Assembly (NCBI GenBank): GCA_022478985.1
Contig: JAKSZP010002684.1
Coordinates: 186,001-250,000 of the forward strand
Origin: Massospora cicadina
Lineage: Eukaryota; Entomophthoromycota; Entomophthoromycetes; Entomophthorales; Entomophthoraceae
Direction of reading: 5' to 3'
DNA: 64,000 bases
Shown in pieces: positions 34,950-48,026 of the stretch (the first letter of the stretch is position 1; each line of letters opens with the position of its first letter). The translations under genes were made by a program, and so were the position numbers. The notes beneath the pieces are model-generated. The model searched no databases, was not told the origin of the DNA, and worked only from the letters and a program-made list of their open reading frames with translations.

Positions 34950-36500
34950 ATGGCAGGTACATCTAAAGCTGACGGTAAACCATCTACTTCTACTGAGTTA
35001 GTGCAGTAAGTCAAACTTTTATAATACTTGAAACCTTGTACTAAACCAACAACAAGTTATGCTATGAACGTAAAGTCCTGGCGGATCAGATTGAAGTAAT
35101 ATCTGGGCGACTTCTTGACCATGATCTTTCAGAACAAGTTATTAGCAGGCCTCCACAGCAGCATAGTCAAACGGCTGCATTGCATTGATCAAGAAATTGG
35201 ATTATGAACCATCCCTCTGCAGTTCCCAGACTGAGCCCAGAAACCATAAAAGAGAGGACAGCAAAGTACAGTGGTGCTGTGATAAGGGAGAATCTGAGGG
35301 GGTAGCAGAGAAGCTCTTCGCCAACCAAGCAGGATTTGAATGTTGGTTTTCCCATAGAGGTAACTCCAGGAACAATTTTCCTCACCAGAAGGAGTTCCTT
35401 ACATGTTCAGATGTTGTTGGCTTAGCAAAGCCAGGCCACACTCAATCCTGCAGACAATTCAAGATCCTCTCTACCTTTTGCATCTGTCAGGATTCTCACT
35501 GGATTAGGTGAAAGAATTGTCCAGGGGGAAAATTGATATAATAATATGAAGGGCATAATTTTCAGATGGCCCAATTTTGAAAATGGAGTTTAATTTTATG
35601 TTTTTGACTGGAATACTGAATTCAGGGCTTTGCCTGAATTCTGCCAAATTTGAGGAATATTTACCTTTCCTATTTGTTAGCTAATCTCTATCCACACTTT
35701 ACCTAATTCCATCTATCCTAATATCAGGACTTTCCTACAGGTCCCATGACTCTACCCTTAAAATTACTATTCCTATCCTTACATTTTGAAGCACTATAAA
35801 TAGTGCTTGATTATTCTAAATAAAGTACTTCTCAGCATGAGTTATCTTATTTACTTTATCTTACATTATTCTAATGAATAACGTTTTGTCCAAGGCTGCA
35901 AGCTTTGAAGCCCTGCCTTCAGATAAACGTGCCATCAATGATTTCTCCCTAATAGCCCAACAGCATCCTTGCCTCATTGTGGGTCAAGTTATGTTTAACA
36001 AGAAAAACCAAGTTATCCTGAGAGCTCATAGCTTTGAGTGGTACGAGGGTGTTTGCATCAACAAATTACACCATTTAATAAGAATAGTATCCTGTATGGG
36101 TCTTCAAACAGTTTAAATTTACTGTGGAGGGAGCTTTGGACTGCCATAAGGCAAAGATATTGATTTTCACCTTAGATGTTGAGAGTGCCAAACAGAATAC
36201 ATGCTATCTAAATGATAGTTTAGTAATCTAATTGGAAGCAAAGGAGACAGTGTTGTGCTTAATTTTTGGGGGATGGGTAGATAAGATGGCACAACGGAAG
36301 GCCAAATTCCTGACAACTGGGTTTTAGCAGAACAAAACCCTGATGGAGTTTGCTGATTGGTTTACTTTGGAAGCGCACATCTTAGTGGGGGCGGTTTTTT
36401 ATCAGAGGCTGTGTTGGAAATGTAATGACCGCAATGGTGAAACTACACCATGAGCTTTTCACTGCAATGGCTCCAGTTCTGCGAGGGTATATCCTCTTAC
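34950..36500 (+). pseudogene. B1 gag relic
   Basis: A start near 34950 reads MAGTSKADGKPSTSTELVQ and then a stop. Further on, frame 35874-36116 and the stretch MTAMVKLHHELFTAMAP near 36425 line up with Gag of B2 (EMTSAVKPYYELYNVIP) and B3. Gag forms the particle shell. No CCHC knuckle is readable. Stops are frequent. Confidence 0.6.
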
Positions 36501-37248
36501 TTAAAAATAATTAATTACTTGCGCCAACTAGATGTCATGTTAAGTCCACTAAATTAAGAGTATAAGCCTTCAATTGCGGTCCTTGGACATCTTTCTTTGA
36601 ACAGGCTGCAACAGTTGAACTATAAACCATCGACTAATAATTGGCCATCCTTTAATTTCTGGGTCATCCTCAGCTGTCTTATAGCCCACGGCAGAATTAA
36701 AGTATTTCGTCCAACCCATGACCTGAGCTTTTTAATGATACTTGGAGATGGGGTGCCTATGGCGTGACATGTTATTGATGTGGTCTCCTTGGCCATATTG
36801 CATTAAAATGTCCCGCTAACTGACAAGTCCACGATGTACAGCTAGACCAGTATGATCAGGGAAAAGATCAAGTGGAGTAGAGACAGGAACCTCTACTTCT
36901 GCTTGGTTTGATTTCTACTTTCCCACCTGAACACAACAAGATGCATTTTTCCAGACCTTATAAACCCCACGGACGTGTTGCAATATCAACAACCTGATGA
37001 TGACATACATGTAATGACCCTCTCACAAGCCAAAGAGACTGAGATGGAGGAAGGCTCTCAGGAGATTCTAACCCTATGCCTGTCAGATTTTGGAGCAAGC
37101 CACATCTGATGAACCCTAACACTCCTCTGACGCGCCATTAAAGAAAAGGGGTGAACGTTGCCTTCCCAGTAGAAGCGATCATTAAGGAATATCCCAAGGC
37201 CTGAGTAGGAATTATGTGATTGCTTAATAAAAACAAATTCTTATATAT

Positions 37249-37278
37249 GTTTTTTTTAGTACTAGATGGTCCCAACCC
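37249..37278 (-). mobile_element. A-tailed micro-insertion (reverse)
   Basis: The reverse strand reads ccatctagtactaaaaaaaa, preceded by ggttggga. The flanks 'cttatatat' and 'cttgtatat' may be a worn target duplication. It lies in the B1 protease lead-in, where B3 (near 61875) and B2 lack it, so it is an insertion. It has the same core as 26632 and 40192. Confidence 0.6.
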
Positions 37279-37680
37279 TTGTATATTCATGTATTAAATA
37301 ACCAAGGTTCTTATTATTCAGAGTGCGCAAATTGTTATATTTTAAGACAAATTAAAGTTTGTGAGATTATAGACACATGCGCACTGGTTATCATAGTATT
37401 AACCAAGTTGATGGCTAAGTTATCACTGAAACCCAAAGTGGAGCACTGGATGGTGTACAAGTCATCTGGGCAGAATTTAATATTTCATAAATACCATATA
37501 GTAAGTTTCCATTACAGTTTGGGTATATCTTTCTCTGCACTGGCCATTGCATTATCAAATCACAACTTCAACATGCTGATAGGGCAGCCTTCATGCATCA
37601 CTTCAATGCGGTAGTTGGTAGGTTGGAGGAGATGTTCAAGATCTTGGGTCAAAAGATCCCATATTAGTTTACCTCAAGTG
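37279..37680 (+). pseudogene. B1 protease relic
   Basis: Frame 37279-37614 reads SECANCYILRQIKVCEIIDTCA... LMAKLSLKPKVEHWMVYKSSG. It aligns with B2 (AIIDTGAPIYIVS) and B3 (ILDTGAPVNIV). The active-site DTGA is here DTCA, so the enzyme would be dead. The following YxTSSGVxKDP stretch (37660-37690) is the shared segment after the protease. Confidence 0.78.
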
Positions 37681-38269
37681 GGGTGCTGAAAGATCCCACC
37701 CAAGATGGGAAAGTTAACCTCACGTACAGTGATGGAGTAATCCCCATACACTACCTGCAGTAAAAAAAGAAAAACTAGGTTCTCACTCATCAAATATTTG
37801 TTCAAGGGCTGCCACTTTGATCTGCAGCCGCTGTAAAAGTTCCTTCTGGCCATCAAGTTATTGTAATGACAGAGCTATAAATTGAGATAAAGAAGGGCTT
37901 TATGAGGAGGTTCTGGGATTCTATCAGCAATATTGCCTTGAGCCTCATGTGGTTCAGCGTTGTATTAACTGAGCATGGGGAGTCAAAGTTATTTATCTAA
38001 TTTCAGGTAATTCCGCTGAGGGGTTTCTGACATCAGGTGGTGGCATACTTGCATCTGACTAACCTTGATGAGGTCTTAAAGGTACACAAATTTGGTTCAC
38101 TGATGAGTTTGGTCTTCCCACTGTATATCTGGCTGGCATAATGGCGGTGGTTCTTTAGGACACTTTATTGGGGTTGTTAGAAGAGCAGAAGGACTGAGTC
38201 CTGGCTTTAATCAAAAGTATCAGGAGATCTTTACAACCAACAACCATGCGCTTGGATGCGCTCACAGTG

Positions 38270-39520
38270 TTTACATCAGGTGGACTTGGGGACCACCTTT
38301 CTATTTGGTCCTGGCAAATCTGCCAACTGAAAGCTGCGGATGAGGTAGTTTCTGATGAAATATGGAAGCTGCTGGAGCAGGGTATGCTGGAGCCGTCAGA
38401 GTCCTTGGGTTTACTCATGTGAATCGTAAAGAAAAAGTATAGCATTAATTGGGTAATAATTGACTAACAGAAACTGAACAGCATTATCAAGAAGGATTCA
38501 TACCCACTGAATCAACCCAATGATGCCTTGGATCCGTTAGGCAGAGCTCACTATTTTACATCCATGGATCTGATATTGAGTTACTGGAAAATTGAGTTTC
38601 CTTCAGCAGAACAAGAAAAGTGTGTTATGATCACCTCCAAGGGGTTATGCAGACCACTCATATGCCAAAAGGGCTATGGTACTCCCCAGCTACGTTCCAA
38701 CAGGCCATGAATATTATTCTGGAGGATCTAGAACTGTCATGTATCATCGTTTATCTCAATGACATTAATGTTTTTCAATGATGTTTTCAGAGCATCTGTA
38801 ACATTTTGAGGAGGTATTCCATCAGCTTCCAGAAACCAACATAAAGATTTAGCCTTATAGATGCATCTCCTTCAAAGAGCAACTAGAGTATCTTAGGTAT
38901 GTGGTGGATTCTAGGGAACTAAGGCTGCAACTTGCTAAGATAGAATACATCAGGAATATGACTTAACCCAGTACCAAGTGGGATATTCATGTATTTTTGG
39001 GCATGATCAGGTACTACTGACGCTTTATTCACATTTTAGTTGTATTAAAGCCCATTATTCAAGCTGCTGAAAAAGGATCCTACATTTAAAGACAGTAAGG
39101 CGTCAGAGCTTTTTTGACACACTCCAAAAAGATTTGATCAGTACCCCTGTGTTGCAGTATCTAAACTTAAAGAGGGAGTTCATTGTCTATATGGATGCCT
39201 CTCTTTCCGCCATCAGGAAGATATTATTGCAGTGGGATGTTGATGAGGCAAAGCACCCCATCGCTTAATGCAGTCAAAGTTTGAACTGACATGAGCAAAA
39301 TTACACTGTGACTGAGAAGAAGTGCCTTTATGTAATCTATCCTTATAAGCAGCTTTGGGCGTACCTTCATGGAGTAAAATTTAAGGTCATGAATGACCAT
39401 GCATCCTTGCGCTGATTACAGAAGCTCTTGGAGCTGGAGGGACGGCTTGCACAGTGGGCTCTTAAGCTTCAAGCCTAAAATTTTGAGATAATTCACCTCC
39501 CCAGTGCAAAGCATCAGAAT
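38270..39520 (+). pseudogene. B1 reverse transcriptase and RNase H relic
   Basis: RT: LLEQGMLEPSESLG near 38370, then HYFTSMDLILSYWKIEFPSAEQEKCVMITSKGL (38550-38645). The active site YLDD is changed to YLND (38752-38763). RNase H: STPVLQYLNLKREFIVYMDASLSAI near 39140-39215, TVTEKKCLYVIYPYKQL near 39305, and a KFKVMNDHASLR motif near 39390. The order and spacing match B2. Stops occur in each segment. Confidence 0.82.
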
Positions 39521-39539
39521 GCCAACTAACTATCCAGGC

Positions 39540-40640
39540 TACTAATGATCACCATAATGGCAGATCTGGATAAATTACTGTATGAAAAGATGAACAGTGG
39601 CAATTATGCTGACAAACCACCTGAAGTCATTTGGGCATTGGATGGAATGAGGGCTGGTACTTTCTTGAATCAAGGTGAGCTATAAAAGCAGATTAATGGG
39701 TTATGCTGAGTTATTTGAAGCCCTCTGGTTGACTAAACACTATTTTGAGTAACCACAAGGCGGTAGGTCATGGAGGTTTACAAAAAACGTTGAATTTACT
39801 GCAACAGTTTTATTTTTTGGGAGAGCATGTACTTTGACGTTCTTGAAACGATCTCCAATTGTCACCAATGCCAAGCGGAGAAGCCCTTCCACCAGAAACC
39901 ATTCTATCAGCTGGCGAAATCCCAGTTTGCATGGCACACAGTGTCCATTGACGTTGTGGGACCCTTTCCAACAGGCACGAATTACTACAAATACATCCTG
40001 GTAGCAATACTCATTTTGACAAAATTGGTTAAGGCACGCGTGATAAGGGATCTGGGGGTGGTCAATGCTGCCAAATTCATAATGGAGTGCATCATTTAGT
40101 GGCATGGCTGTCTAAAGTTCATTTTTAATGACAATGAAACCAACTTTGTGCGTATTCTTCCTAAATTGAACGAAATAATACTATTTGCAGGACCATCTAG
40201 TACTAAAAAAATACTATTTGCAGGGTTCTAACCACCCCTTACCACCCCAAGCCTAATGAATCTGTAAAATGGGTCAATGGACCCTAGTGGATATACTTAG
40301 GAAGCTCGCAATGGATAAGGCATTTACTGAATTACCCTCCTTTTGCACAGCAGCTTTTTGCATACAACATTAGCTACCACTTGGTAACTGAAAAATCCCT
40401 TTCCCGTTACTTTATGGGTGGCACACCTCCCTACCTGCACTACTCTACTTTTTGTGTAGAAGTTATAGCGGAATAGATCTAAAACGCTATTTGGTAACTT
40501 TGACTTTAATGATAATCAATCTCCAGACTGAAGCTTACTCAGCAAGCCTAGCTAAAAAATATCAGGGATCACGATCCTTATCAGTGCCAGTGGAGCAGAC
40601 TTCTGCAATTCATGATAAAGATAGCATGTCCTAATTCATG
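39540..40640 (+). pseudogene. B1 integrase relic
   Basis: The zinc-binding end keeps CHQC (ISNCHQCQAEK, near 39860). The core keeps HTVSIDVVGPFPTGTNYYKYILVA with the first catalytic Asp, and the frame 39827-40099 is open. The second part, near 40130-40260, is disturbed by the micro-insertion at 40192. Taking that out restores RVLTTPYHPKPNESV, matching B2 GVLTTLYHPESNG. The protein is cut at 40645 by B2 and its end lies at 53905-54055. Confidence 0.82.
40177..40224 (+). mobile_element. A-tailed micro-insertion in B1 integrase
   Basis: The 15-mer aatactatttgcagg is present on both sides (40177-40191, 40210-40224) of accatctagtactaaaaa. Related elements lack the insert, and removing it with one repeat restores the alignment of the integrase gene. 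This is therefore a genuine insertion with a target duplication. It is the clearest of the four copies. Confidence 0.75.
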
Positions 40641-40645
40641 ATCAG

Positions 40646-41210
40646 TGTTGTAAAAATTTGCAGAATTGTCTAAGATACACCATAAGGGTTTTTGCACAGG
40701 GTCGACCCACTGAGCAATTGGAATGATAATATGAAGATTGTCGGCCCTTTGGAGCACACTTAAAAAAATAAATATAACAAAAGGGTGAAATATCCCTATA
40801 AGTCACTTCTTTTGTTGTAGATAATCTAGCGGATTCTTCCTAGTCCGCTTACTCTTTCTTCTGTCAAAAACCTAGCCTTTTCTTAAACGCTCATCTTGCT
40901 TATATATAACAGCTTTGGACAATACCAATCTCATAGCTTGGACTATTATATTTTACTGATTCTCCTCAATTTCAGTTTGTTATTCTTTTAGCTCTTTATT
41001 GCCCCAATTTTAGGCGATCTAATTTGTATTCAGCAAATGTCGACATCACCTTATCACCTTATTCTGGAGGTGATCCAATGATAGCTCATTATATCTTAAA
41101 ACGCCTCATATCAAGGCACTTTAATGATCAAACCCAATGTCATTTTTGGCGGATATTAATCCGCCCTAGCGATTCTCAGCTTATTGTCCAGTCATATTGG
41201 AATCACAACA
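40646..41210 (-). repeat. 3' LTR of B2
   Basis: On the + strand it runs tgttgtaaaaattt... to aatcacaaca, and it matches 53329-53899 closely along its length. Shared features include the direct motif agcggattcttcctagtccgc near 40830, which holds the inverted repeat gcggat...tccgc. Confidence 0.93.
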
Positions 41211-41436
41211 TTACCACATCCTTGATTGGATGATAAGGCTCCTATTACTTATATGGTCGGAGGAACTTTGCATGCACTTGATTAATGATTTGACCGCTTG
41301 TGGGATCCCTGATGGAATAAGCTTCAACCCCAGTTTTCTCTATAACTTTGAATGGACAAATCCAGATGTTGACCAGCTTGTGTTTATAACCAAACCCATG
41401 CTGGTCATGAAACAAAACCATATCTCTATCTTGGAA

Positions 41437-42458
41437 TTAAGTGAGGCTGCTACACCATACTTTATCAGCTGCCTGAGCCTTAAACTTTTTTGGTAAACTG
41501 AATGAGTAGGCTTCAGTTTGCAGTTTGATCAGCGTGTCCTCCAAGTTAGTCAAATACCAATGAGGATCCATTCTGCCAGTATCCTCTATACGGGAATAGA
41601 GCAGTGCCAGATGTTCAGGGTGCTGCCCATACAATAGTTGGAAAGGACTTTTCCCCGTAGCAGAATGGTAGCTAATGTTGTAAGCAATATGGTAGTGGAA
41701 AGGAGAGAGTTCCAATCAGAAGGTCGATCCACCACCAATTTCTAGAGTATGTTCACCAAGGTACCATTAACTCACTAGATCATTCCGTTAGATTCAGGGT
41801 GATAGAGGGTTGTCAGAACCCCACGGATGCCCATCAATTCGTTAAGCTTAGGTAGAATTTGTGAAGTGAAGCTTATTCCATTGTCAGTAAGGATGTATTG
41901 GGGACAACTGTGTCGCTGAATGATACACTCCATAACAAACTTGGCCACAGTTAGCGCCCCCAAATCGCGTATTGGTTGTTCCTCAACCCACCTGGTCAAG
42001 TGGTTTATTGCTACCAGGATGTATTTGGACTGGTTTGCCCCTGTTGGCAAGGGACCCACAACATTAATCAAAACGTTGTGCCAGGCAAAGTGCGGCTTCA
42101 CTAACTGGTATGAAGCCTTCTGGCGGAATGACTTTTCCACTTGGTACTGGTGATAGGAGGAGATAGTATCAAGTACATCGAAGTTCATGCTTTCCCAGTA
42201 ATACCAAGGCTGCAATAATTCCATGGTCTTACGTACTCCACCATGTCCAACCACTTTGTGTGTGCTCATAATAATAGTTGGGTGGGCGGAAGGTCTTGGG
42301 ATATTCATGGCAGTGTCCCCTATCCGCTTATACAATTCCCCATTCTTCTGGAACGTATTGGCCCTTATTCTGTCCAATACCTTGATGACTGGGGGCGGTT
42401 CATCTTTGTACTTGCCACTAAGCATCTTGGCAACTATGATATCACTCAGATCTGCCAT
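41437..42458 (-). pseudogene. B2 integrase
   Basis: Frame 41775-42458 begins with the end of RNase H and the linker (PPPVIKVLDRIRANTF). It then has the zinc-binding region GHGGVRKTMELL... YYWESMNFDVL. The Cys pair CHQC is changed to YHQY. The core has NVLINVVGPLPTGANQSKYILVAI, where the first catalytic Asp is Asn (codon AAT). Then come ILTDNGISFTSQILPKLNEL and the YHPESNG motif. Frame 41437-41715 is the C-terminus (LSPFHYHIAYNISYHSATGKSPFQLLYG). The lost Asp and Cys residues predict an inactive enzyme. Confidence 0.9.
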
Positions 42459-42622
42459 GACTGCAATTGTGGGTAATCTTAATGAACAATCAGCATTCTG
42501 GTATCTTTCTCCAGGTCGATGAAGAAGTTTGAAATTGTATGCCTGGAATTTAAGTGCCCATTAAGCCAGACGCCCTTCTGGTTCTTTAAGATTTTGTAAT
42601 CAGCGTAGCGAGGCATGATCCG

Positions 42623-42958
42623 TTACAACTTTAAATTTCCCCCGTGCAAATACACCTGAAATTGCTTATAGGCGTAGATCACCGCTAAGCACTCCCACTC
42701 AGTCACAATATAATTGCATTCATGGCTGTTCAAGCTACGACTGCAATATGCTATGGGGTGCTCTTCTCCTTCCTCATCTTTTTGGGATAGAACTGCCTCT
42801 ACAGCAGAAAGGGATGCACCCGTCTGAATGATGAACTCTTTTTCAAAATCAGGATAGTGTAACACCGGCACACTAGTTAATGCAGTTTGAAGCATATCAA
42901 AAGCGCGTTGCTGACATTCCGTCCATTCAAACATAGTGTCCTTCCTTAATGACTCAAA
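42623..42958 (-). pseudogene. B2 RNase H, cut off from RT by L1-A2
   Basis: The frame reads MFEWTECQQRAFDMLQTALTSVPVLHYPDFEKEFIIQTGASLSAVEAVLSQKDEEGEEHPIAYCSR in pieces, then ECLAVIYAYKQFQVYLHG. The first catalytic Asp motif (usually TDAS) reads QTGAS, so Asp is replaced. The residues FESLR occur both here and at 48245 because the LINE duplicated 17 bases of target. Confidence 0.88.
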
Positions 42959-43167
42959 CTTTTTCTCTCGTTGCAATCACTTTTGCAACTTATTCAATTC
43001 AAGTCTTATTCTAGTTTGATAATCTCACAGAGGAGATTAGTCTGTGCCTATGTCAGGGAGCAGTTGGGCAAGTAAGGTAAGAGGAGTAGGTGGTAGGCCC
43101 GCGGCCTCAAATGTTTGAAAATTCCCCGGAGAAACTGGCGGAATAGAAAAAAAATCTAAAAAAATCA

Positions 43168-44488
43168 TTGGTCACTATTTCCCTGGAAATCCTCGCTTGG
43201 CAAGCGCGATGCAACCAGTACATCAACACGTCGCAATCCCAACCACTCTTGTTGGTGGAATACGGAATCCGTGTGTTTCTGGACATCCAACAAACAGCTC
43301 TATGGGAAAAATTTTGTGGGGATGTGCACACTCTTTTCCTGACCGCAGTGTATGTCGCACCTCACTCCATGTCATGCAGTTGGCTGGACCTCAGTTTCAA
43401 AAACAAGGAGGCAGCAGACGAAGCTGCTGCAATGCACATAGTGATCAACCTCCCTGAAGGGCAACGGGTCATCATAACCAAATGCACCAGATGGACAAAA
43501 TCAAACCAAATTTTCCTCACGTTTGAATTTTTGCCTACTATGGTAAAACGTGCCAATTTGGAGCAACACCTGAAAGATGGTCTCACCGTTTATGGCAAAA
43601 TACAATCTTTTGAGATGCAACGCTTTATGTTGATGCCACACCTGTGCACCGGCAAAGCCATCGCAGTTCTAACCCCAAAAAAGGAGATCATAAAGGACCT
43701 AACCCAGATTTCGCACTCCACATATATCAATATCAAAGGGCATACCACCCACCCTTTCCAGGTAACTGTGGACAGCGCCCCCCATCTGCACCCAATGTGA
43801 TGTGTTTGGCCATAAGGCACATGCATGCCCCACCAAGGAGGGCATCACATTCCAAGAGCACCCCTCAGCAACCATGGCCAGCGGAGAGGCGCACTACAAA
43901 CCAACCGCAAGCACCAAAGAGGCTTTCCTGTGGGGAGCACAAGGCTGCTACCTACTGGTAAAACCTATTTACCCGCAAGAGCGGAAGGAGGCCAAGCAGG
44001 CCTGTAGGGCCGCAGCCAAGGAAGTGGCCAAAGTCACCACCGCTATCCCACACTCCCAATGCCAGTAGGACATCGAAACCTTTGCAGCGGAAGCAACTCG
44101 GGAATCTATCAACCAATCAGATTGGGAAGCGATGCCAATTGGGACACCCAATCTGAGGATCTGATGGATGACTCAATTTCACCTGATCTTTGCAACCAAG
44201 CTCCAGTCAAAACTGACTTGGTCTCCAATCTACCTGAAAATTTTTTTTGACCCACTCGATGGTGCACCAAACTCATCCACACCACAAAAAATTCATCTGA
44301 CATCGGGGAACAAAAAGTGAAGGCAAAAGCCAATGCAAACCTTTCTGCTAAAATCAACAAAACTACCAATAGCGTTGCTGCAAATACCTGCGCTGACGTG
44401 AAGGCCCATGGGGATCTAGAGAAGGCTAGTGGGCCTGGGTGCCCACCCCCTTGCACCTAAGGTGTGATGGGGGAAACCTTCACTTTAG
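43168..44488 (+). pseudogene. L1-A2 ORF1
   Basis: The open frame 43168-43800 gives the best view of the L1-A ORF1 N-terminus. It has ISLEILAWQARCNQYINTS, then RRM-like fold one (IRVFLDIQQTALWEKF... SCSWLDLSFKNKEAADEAAAM) and fold two (IFLTFEFLPTMVKRANLEQHLKDGLTVYG). A frameshift at about 43790 moves to the frame with the knuckle CTQCDVFGHKAHAC. The frame then has a stop near 44067 and a TGA at the position just before the ORF2 ATG, where copy 3 has CGA. Confidence 0.85.
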
Positions 44489-47400
44489 GGACGTTGAATA
44501 TCGCCAGACTCAAGGTCTCGCCATCCTGGGCTAGGAAACTGAGTTTTTTACAAAAAAAATTTACCCATGGATATCCTGGCCATCTAGGAGTCCCACTGTC
44601 CGTGAGGTTCCGAGGATGCTTGGAAAACCATGCTCCTCCCATCCTATCCTTTTGGTCAGAGCACTGTGGGGTGCTAGTTTGGAAAAACAATTTTTTCAAA
44701 TTTTTATTATTGGAATCCTTCCTCAATGGCTGAGTCCTCGTTGTCACTTTCTCATGGGCTGACGTGGCACATGCTATCATCAACATCTATGCCCCAACCT
44801 GTGCACGAGAATGTCAGGAATTTTTCTTGTTGGTCAAATCCCTCCCGTTACCCCCAGACCCTTTCATAGTCAGTGATATGAACTGTTGGCTAAACACACC
44901 AATGGACTGTTGGCCTTCCTCCTCCCACGCCCCCCAGGGTCACATAGAACTTCGCGTTCTAAAGGCCACCCTTGGGTTAATGGATGCGCTGCCACGGTGA
45001 GCCCCGCTGCTCAAAAACATGACATGACCCCACGTCCACAATGGCCAATTAAGGTCCATGACCCACATAGACCTTATCCTTACGCTGGCGAAATTCCAAC
45101 CCCACATTTCCAACTTCAAAACAACAAAAATCGAATTCTCCAACCACCAGCTGGTCTTGATAACCTACCACCTACCTATCACAGTGGCTAAGGCCCCACA
45201 TTGGTGCAAACTCCGCCCTCCCAAACTTGCGTCGCCAGGATTTTCCACTTGGGTGGAATCAGCAACTTTAGAAAAAGAGTTTGTTACACCATTTTGTGTG
45301 GACCCCATCTCCACATGGGCAGCCTTCAAAGAGGATACCATCTGCCACTCTCGCCACCTCTCTTCCCGATGCTCATGAGCCACATCAGCCATCTACTCGT
45401 GCACTCTGGCAGAGTTGGAACACCTGGAGTCAAACATCCCAGCCACAGGATACAGCCCTGCATGGGGCTGGAAGTAGGCGGAGGCATCCACCCACCTCAA
45501 CGTGCTCGAAAGGCAACACAATCATCAGGTTTGTGTTCAGTACAGGGCCAAATGCATTACAGATGGTGACAAGTGCACCGCATATTTTTTTAAAAAATTT
45601 TCGCACCACACCAGAGCGTGGCCTGCACACAGGTGCAAAGATCGGATGATTCCATCACGGATATGCCAGCTGAAGTGGCAATTGAAACACAAAAGTATTA
45701 CTCCGCGTTATACCAACCTGATCCAATTTAGCCAGCCAAAGTGGCAGAATTTCTTGACTGAACCCACATCTGCACCATTTCCCGATACCCAGAAATAATA
45801 AATTGGATTACTCCAAACGAATCATGGACAGCCATCCGCGGTGCACCAAACTGAAAATGCCCAGGCCCAGATGGCATTCCATATGAATTCTATAAAAAGT
45901 ACTTCAAATATATATCCTCACTACTGCTTGCCTCACTTAACCAGAGCCTTCTGGAAACGCGCCTCCTACCAGGAGGACAAGAGGCCTTCACCGTCACACT
46001 CTTCAAGAAAGGGGACAAGCTAGACTTATTCAACTGGCGCCCCATTTCTTTAACTAACACGGATACAAAAAATATTAACTAAAATCATGGCTAACCGTTT
46101 AGGGATTGTAGCATCTGCCACCATCTCCCCAGAACAATTCAGTTTCATACCCAGATTGTCGATTTAGGACAACGTGCAATCTGTGGCTAACGCATGCCAG
46201 TCCACAGCCTCTGGGGCACTTGTTTTCTTGGAACAACAGAAGGCCTATGATAGAGTAAACTGGGTATACCTCTGGGCCTGCCTCCATCAATTCCGCTTAC
46301 CCCCTCGCTTCATCAACTGGGTGATGCTGCTCACGGAATCTGCAACAATGGCAGTACTTGGCCCTGGCTTCCTAACAGAAGTAGTCCGCCCTCAAAGGGG
46401 CCTGCGACAAGGGGACCCCTCATCCCACTTTTATATAACTTCAGCCTTGACCCACTTCTGCGAAATGTGAATGCCCAACTCACTGGGGTCCATGTGCCAG
46501 GCCAAGCCCCAGTCAAGGTGATGGCGTTTGCAGACGACTGTGTGGTTGGGGAGTCTAATAATAAAGATGCACGTGCACTTGAAGCTCTCATCCAGGAATA
46601 TTCCCGGGTAAGCAACGTTGCACTGAACGCCTCCAAAACCAAAATCATCCTCCTTGGTCAGTTTCAGAACTGCTGGACCCCAGCAATTAGTTCCCAACCC
46701 AGCCCATTTGCTCGCCCACGTCCACGCCTTACTAACTCAGCACACACTGCTCCACTGGTGCTCCCCTTTGTGCCACGACCTACCATAGGACTGGTACGCC
46801 ATCTGGGCGTGTGGTTGGAGGCAGGTGGATACGCGTCAGCAGTAATGGAGTGCCATATACTGGACAACGTGACGAAGCGAATCGCCTCTCTCAGAGCCCA
46901 CCCTACTTCCCTTACTGGCAGGGTTGTTTTAGCCAACTCTATGCTCCTATCCAAAGTCTGGTTCGGAGCCCACGCCATCCCCTTCTCCCCAAGCTTTTTC
47001 AAATCCTTGTATGCCTTGCTGCAAGGATGGCTTTGGTCAGGCCACCCTCCACCAGTGCGGCTAGAGGTCATGTTTGGCCCTCATCATCATGGTGGCATGG
47101 GCCTACTTGACTTCAAAGCCCATGCCGCCAAGATCCTGGGCACCTGGATTGCGGCTGTCACCGCCCCTACGCTCCCCTCCCAACACTGGTCCCGCGCGGC
47201 CCACTCCAACTTCTCCTGCGCCTTGGGCCTCAATAATCCATCGAACCCTCACTCCCTGATGAAATACCTGGCTTCCCACACATCGGCCACAGGTCCTCAC
47301 GGGACTAAAACTCACTACAAACGAATCCTCCTCTCCATGTAGAGCGCTGAGTGGAGAATTTGTATTAGCGGACACACAGCCCAGAGAGGCCGCCCCTCTC

Positions 47401-48026
47401 CTCAGTTCACACAAGAGGTACAGGGGTTACCCACCCATGATGGCGTGATCCCCACACGGCCCCATGTCCTATCCAGGATGGACTACCTGGACATAATGGA
47501 CATCCCTTACTTCGTTGAGACCCAAAAAACTATCTGGAAATACGCACACCATCCTCTGTTGCAACCATAAATCCGTTCCCATGTGTGGCGCTGCCTGAGG
47601 TGGGTATACCGTACAGCTGATCGCTCTAACACTTTACACTCATCCTGCGTCATGTGTGGCCAGTATGGAAAGCTGTTCCACCGCCTGGAGAAGTGTCCTA
47701 CCTCTAAAGTGATATGGCGTGAAGTTCAACGTCTGCTGGGCCAGGATCAAACACATCCCTTTAGTCTGTCAAGAGATATGTTTGCTTTATCAATGGCCTC
47801 CCCCTTCCACCCTCCCTCCATGCTCTGGTGGTTGCAATCGCCATGTGGACTATCCACACGATTGTCTTGGATGCTATCGCAGGCTCCACCCCCACCCTCC
47901 CAGAAGCTGTCCACAGATCTTGGTCTCATTTGGTGGACCACTTTCAGGCGTGGATGTTTGGATACTTCCCACTGCGTCGCCGATAGCTGGTCTCCTCCTG
48001 GTTCCCAGTTTTGGTTCATCAAATAA
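44467..48026 (+). pseudogene. L1-A2 ORF2
   Basis: The start ATG at 44467 is in the same context as in L1-A1. The endonuclease is broken by stops (near 44585 and 44730). It keeps INIYAPTCARECQEF, SDMNCW and MTHIDLIL (Arg changed to His). The RT has FLEQQKAYDRVNW, RGLRQGDPS and FADD at 46527-46538 in the open frame 46467-47342. A frame change near 47340 leads to the C-terminal CVMCGQYGKLFHRLEKC motif near 47660. Confidence 0.9.
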
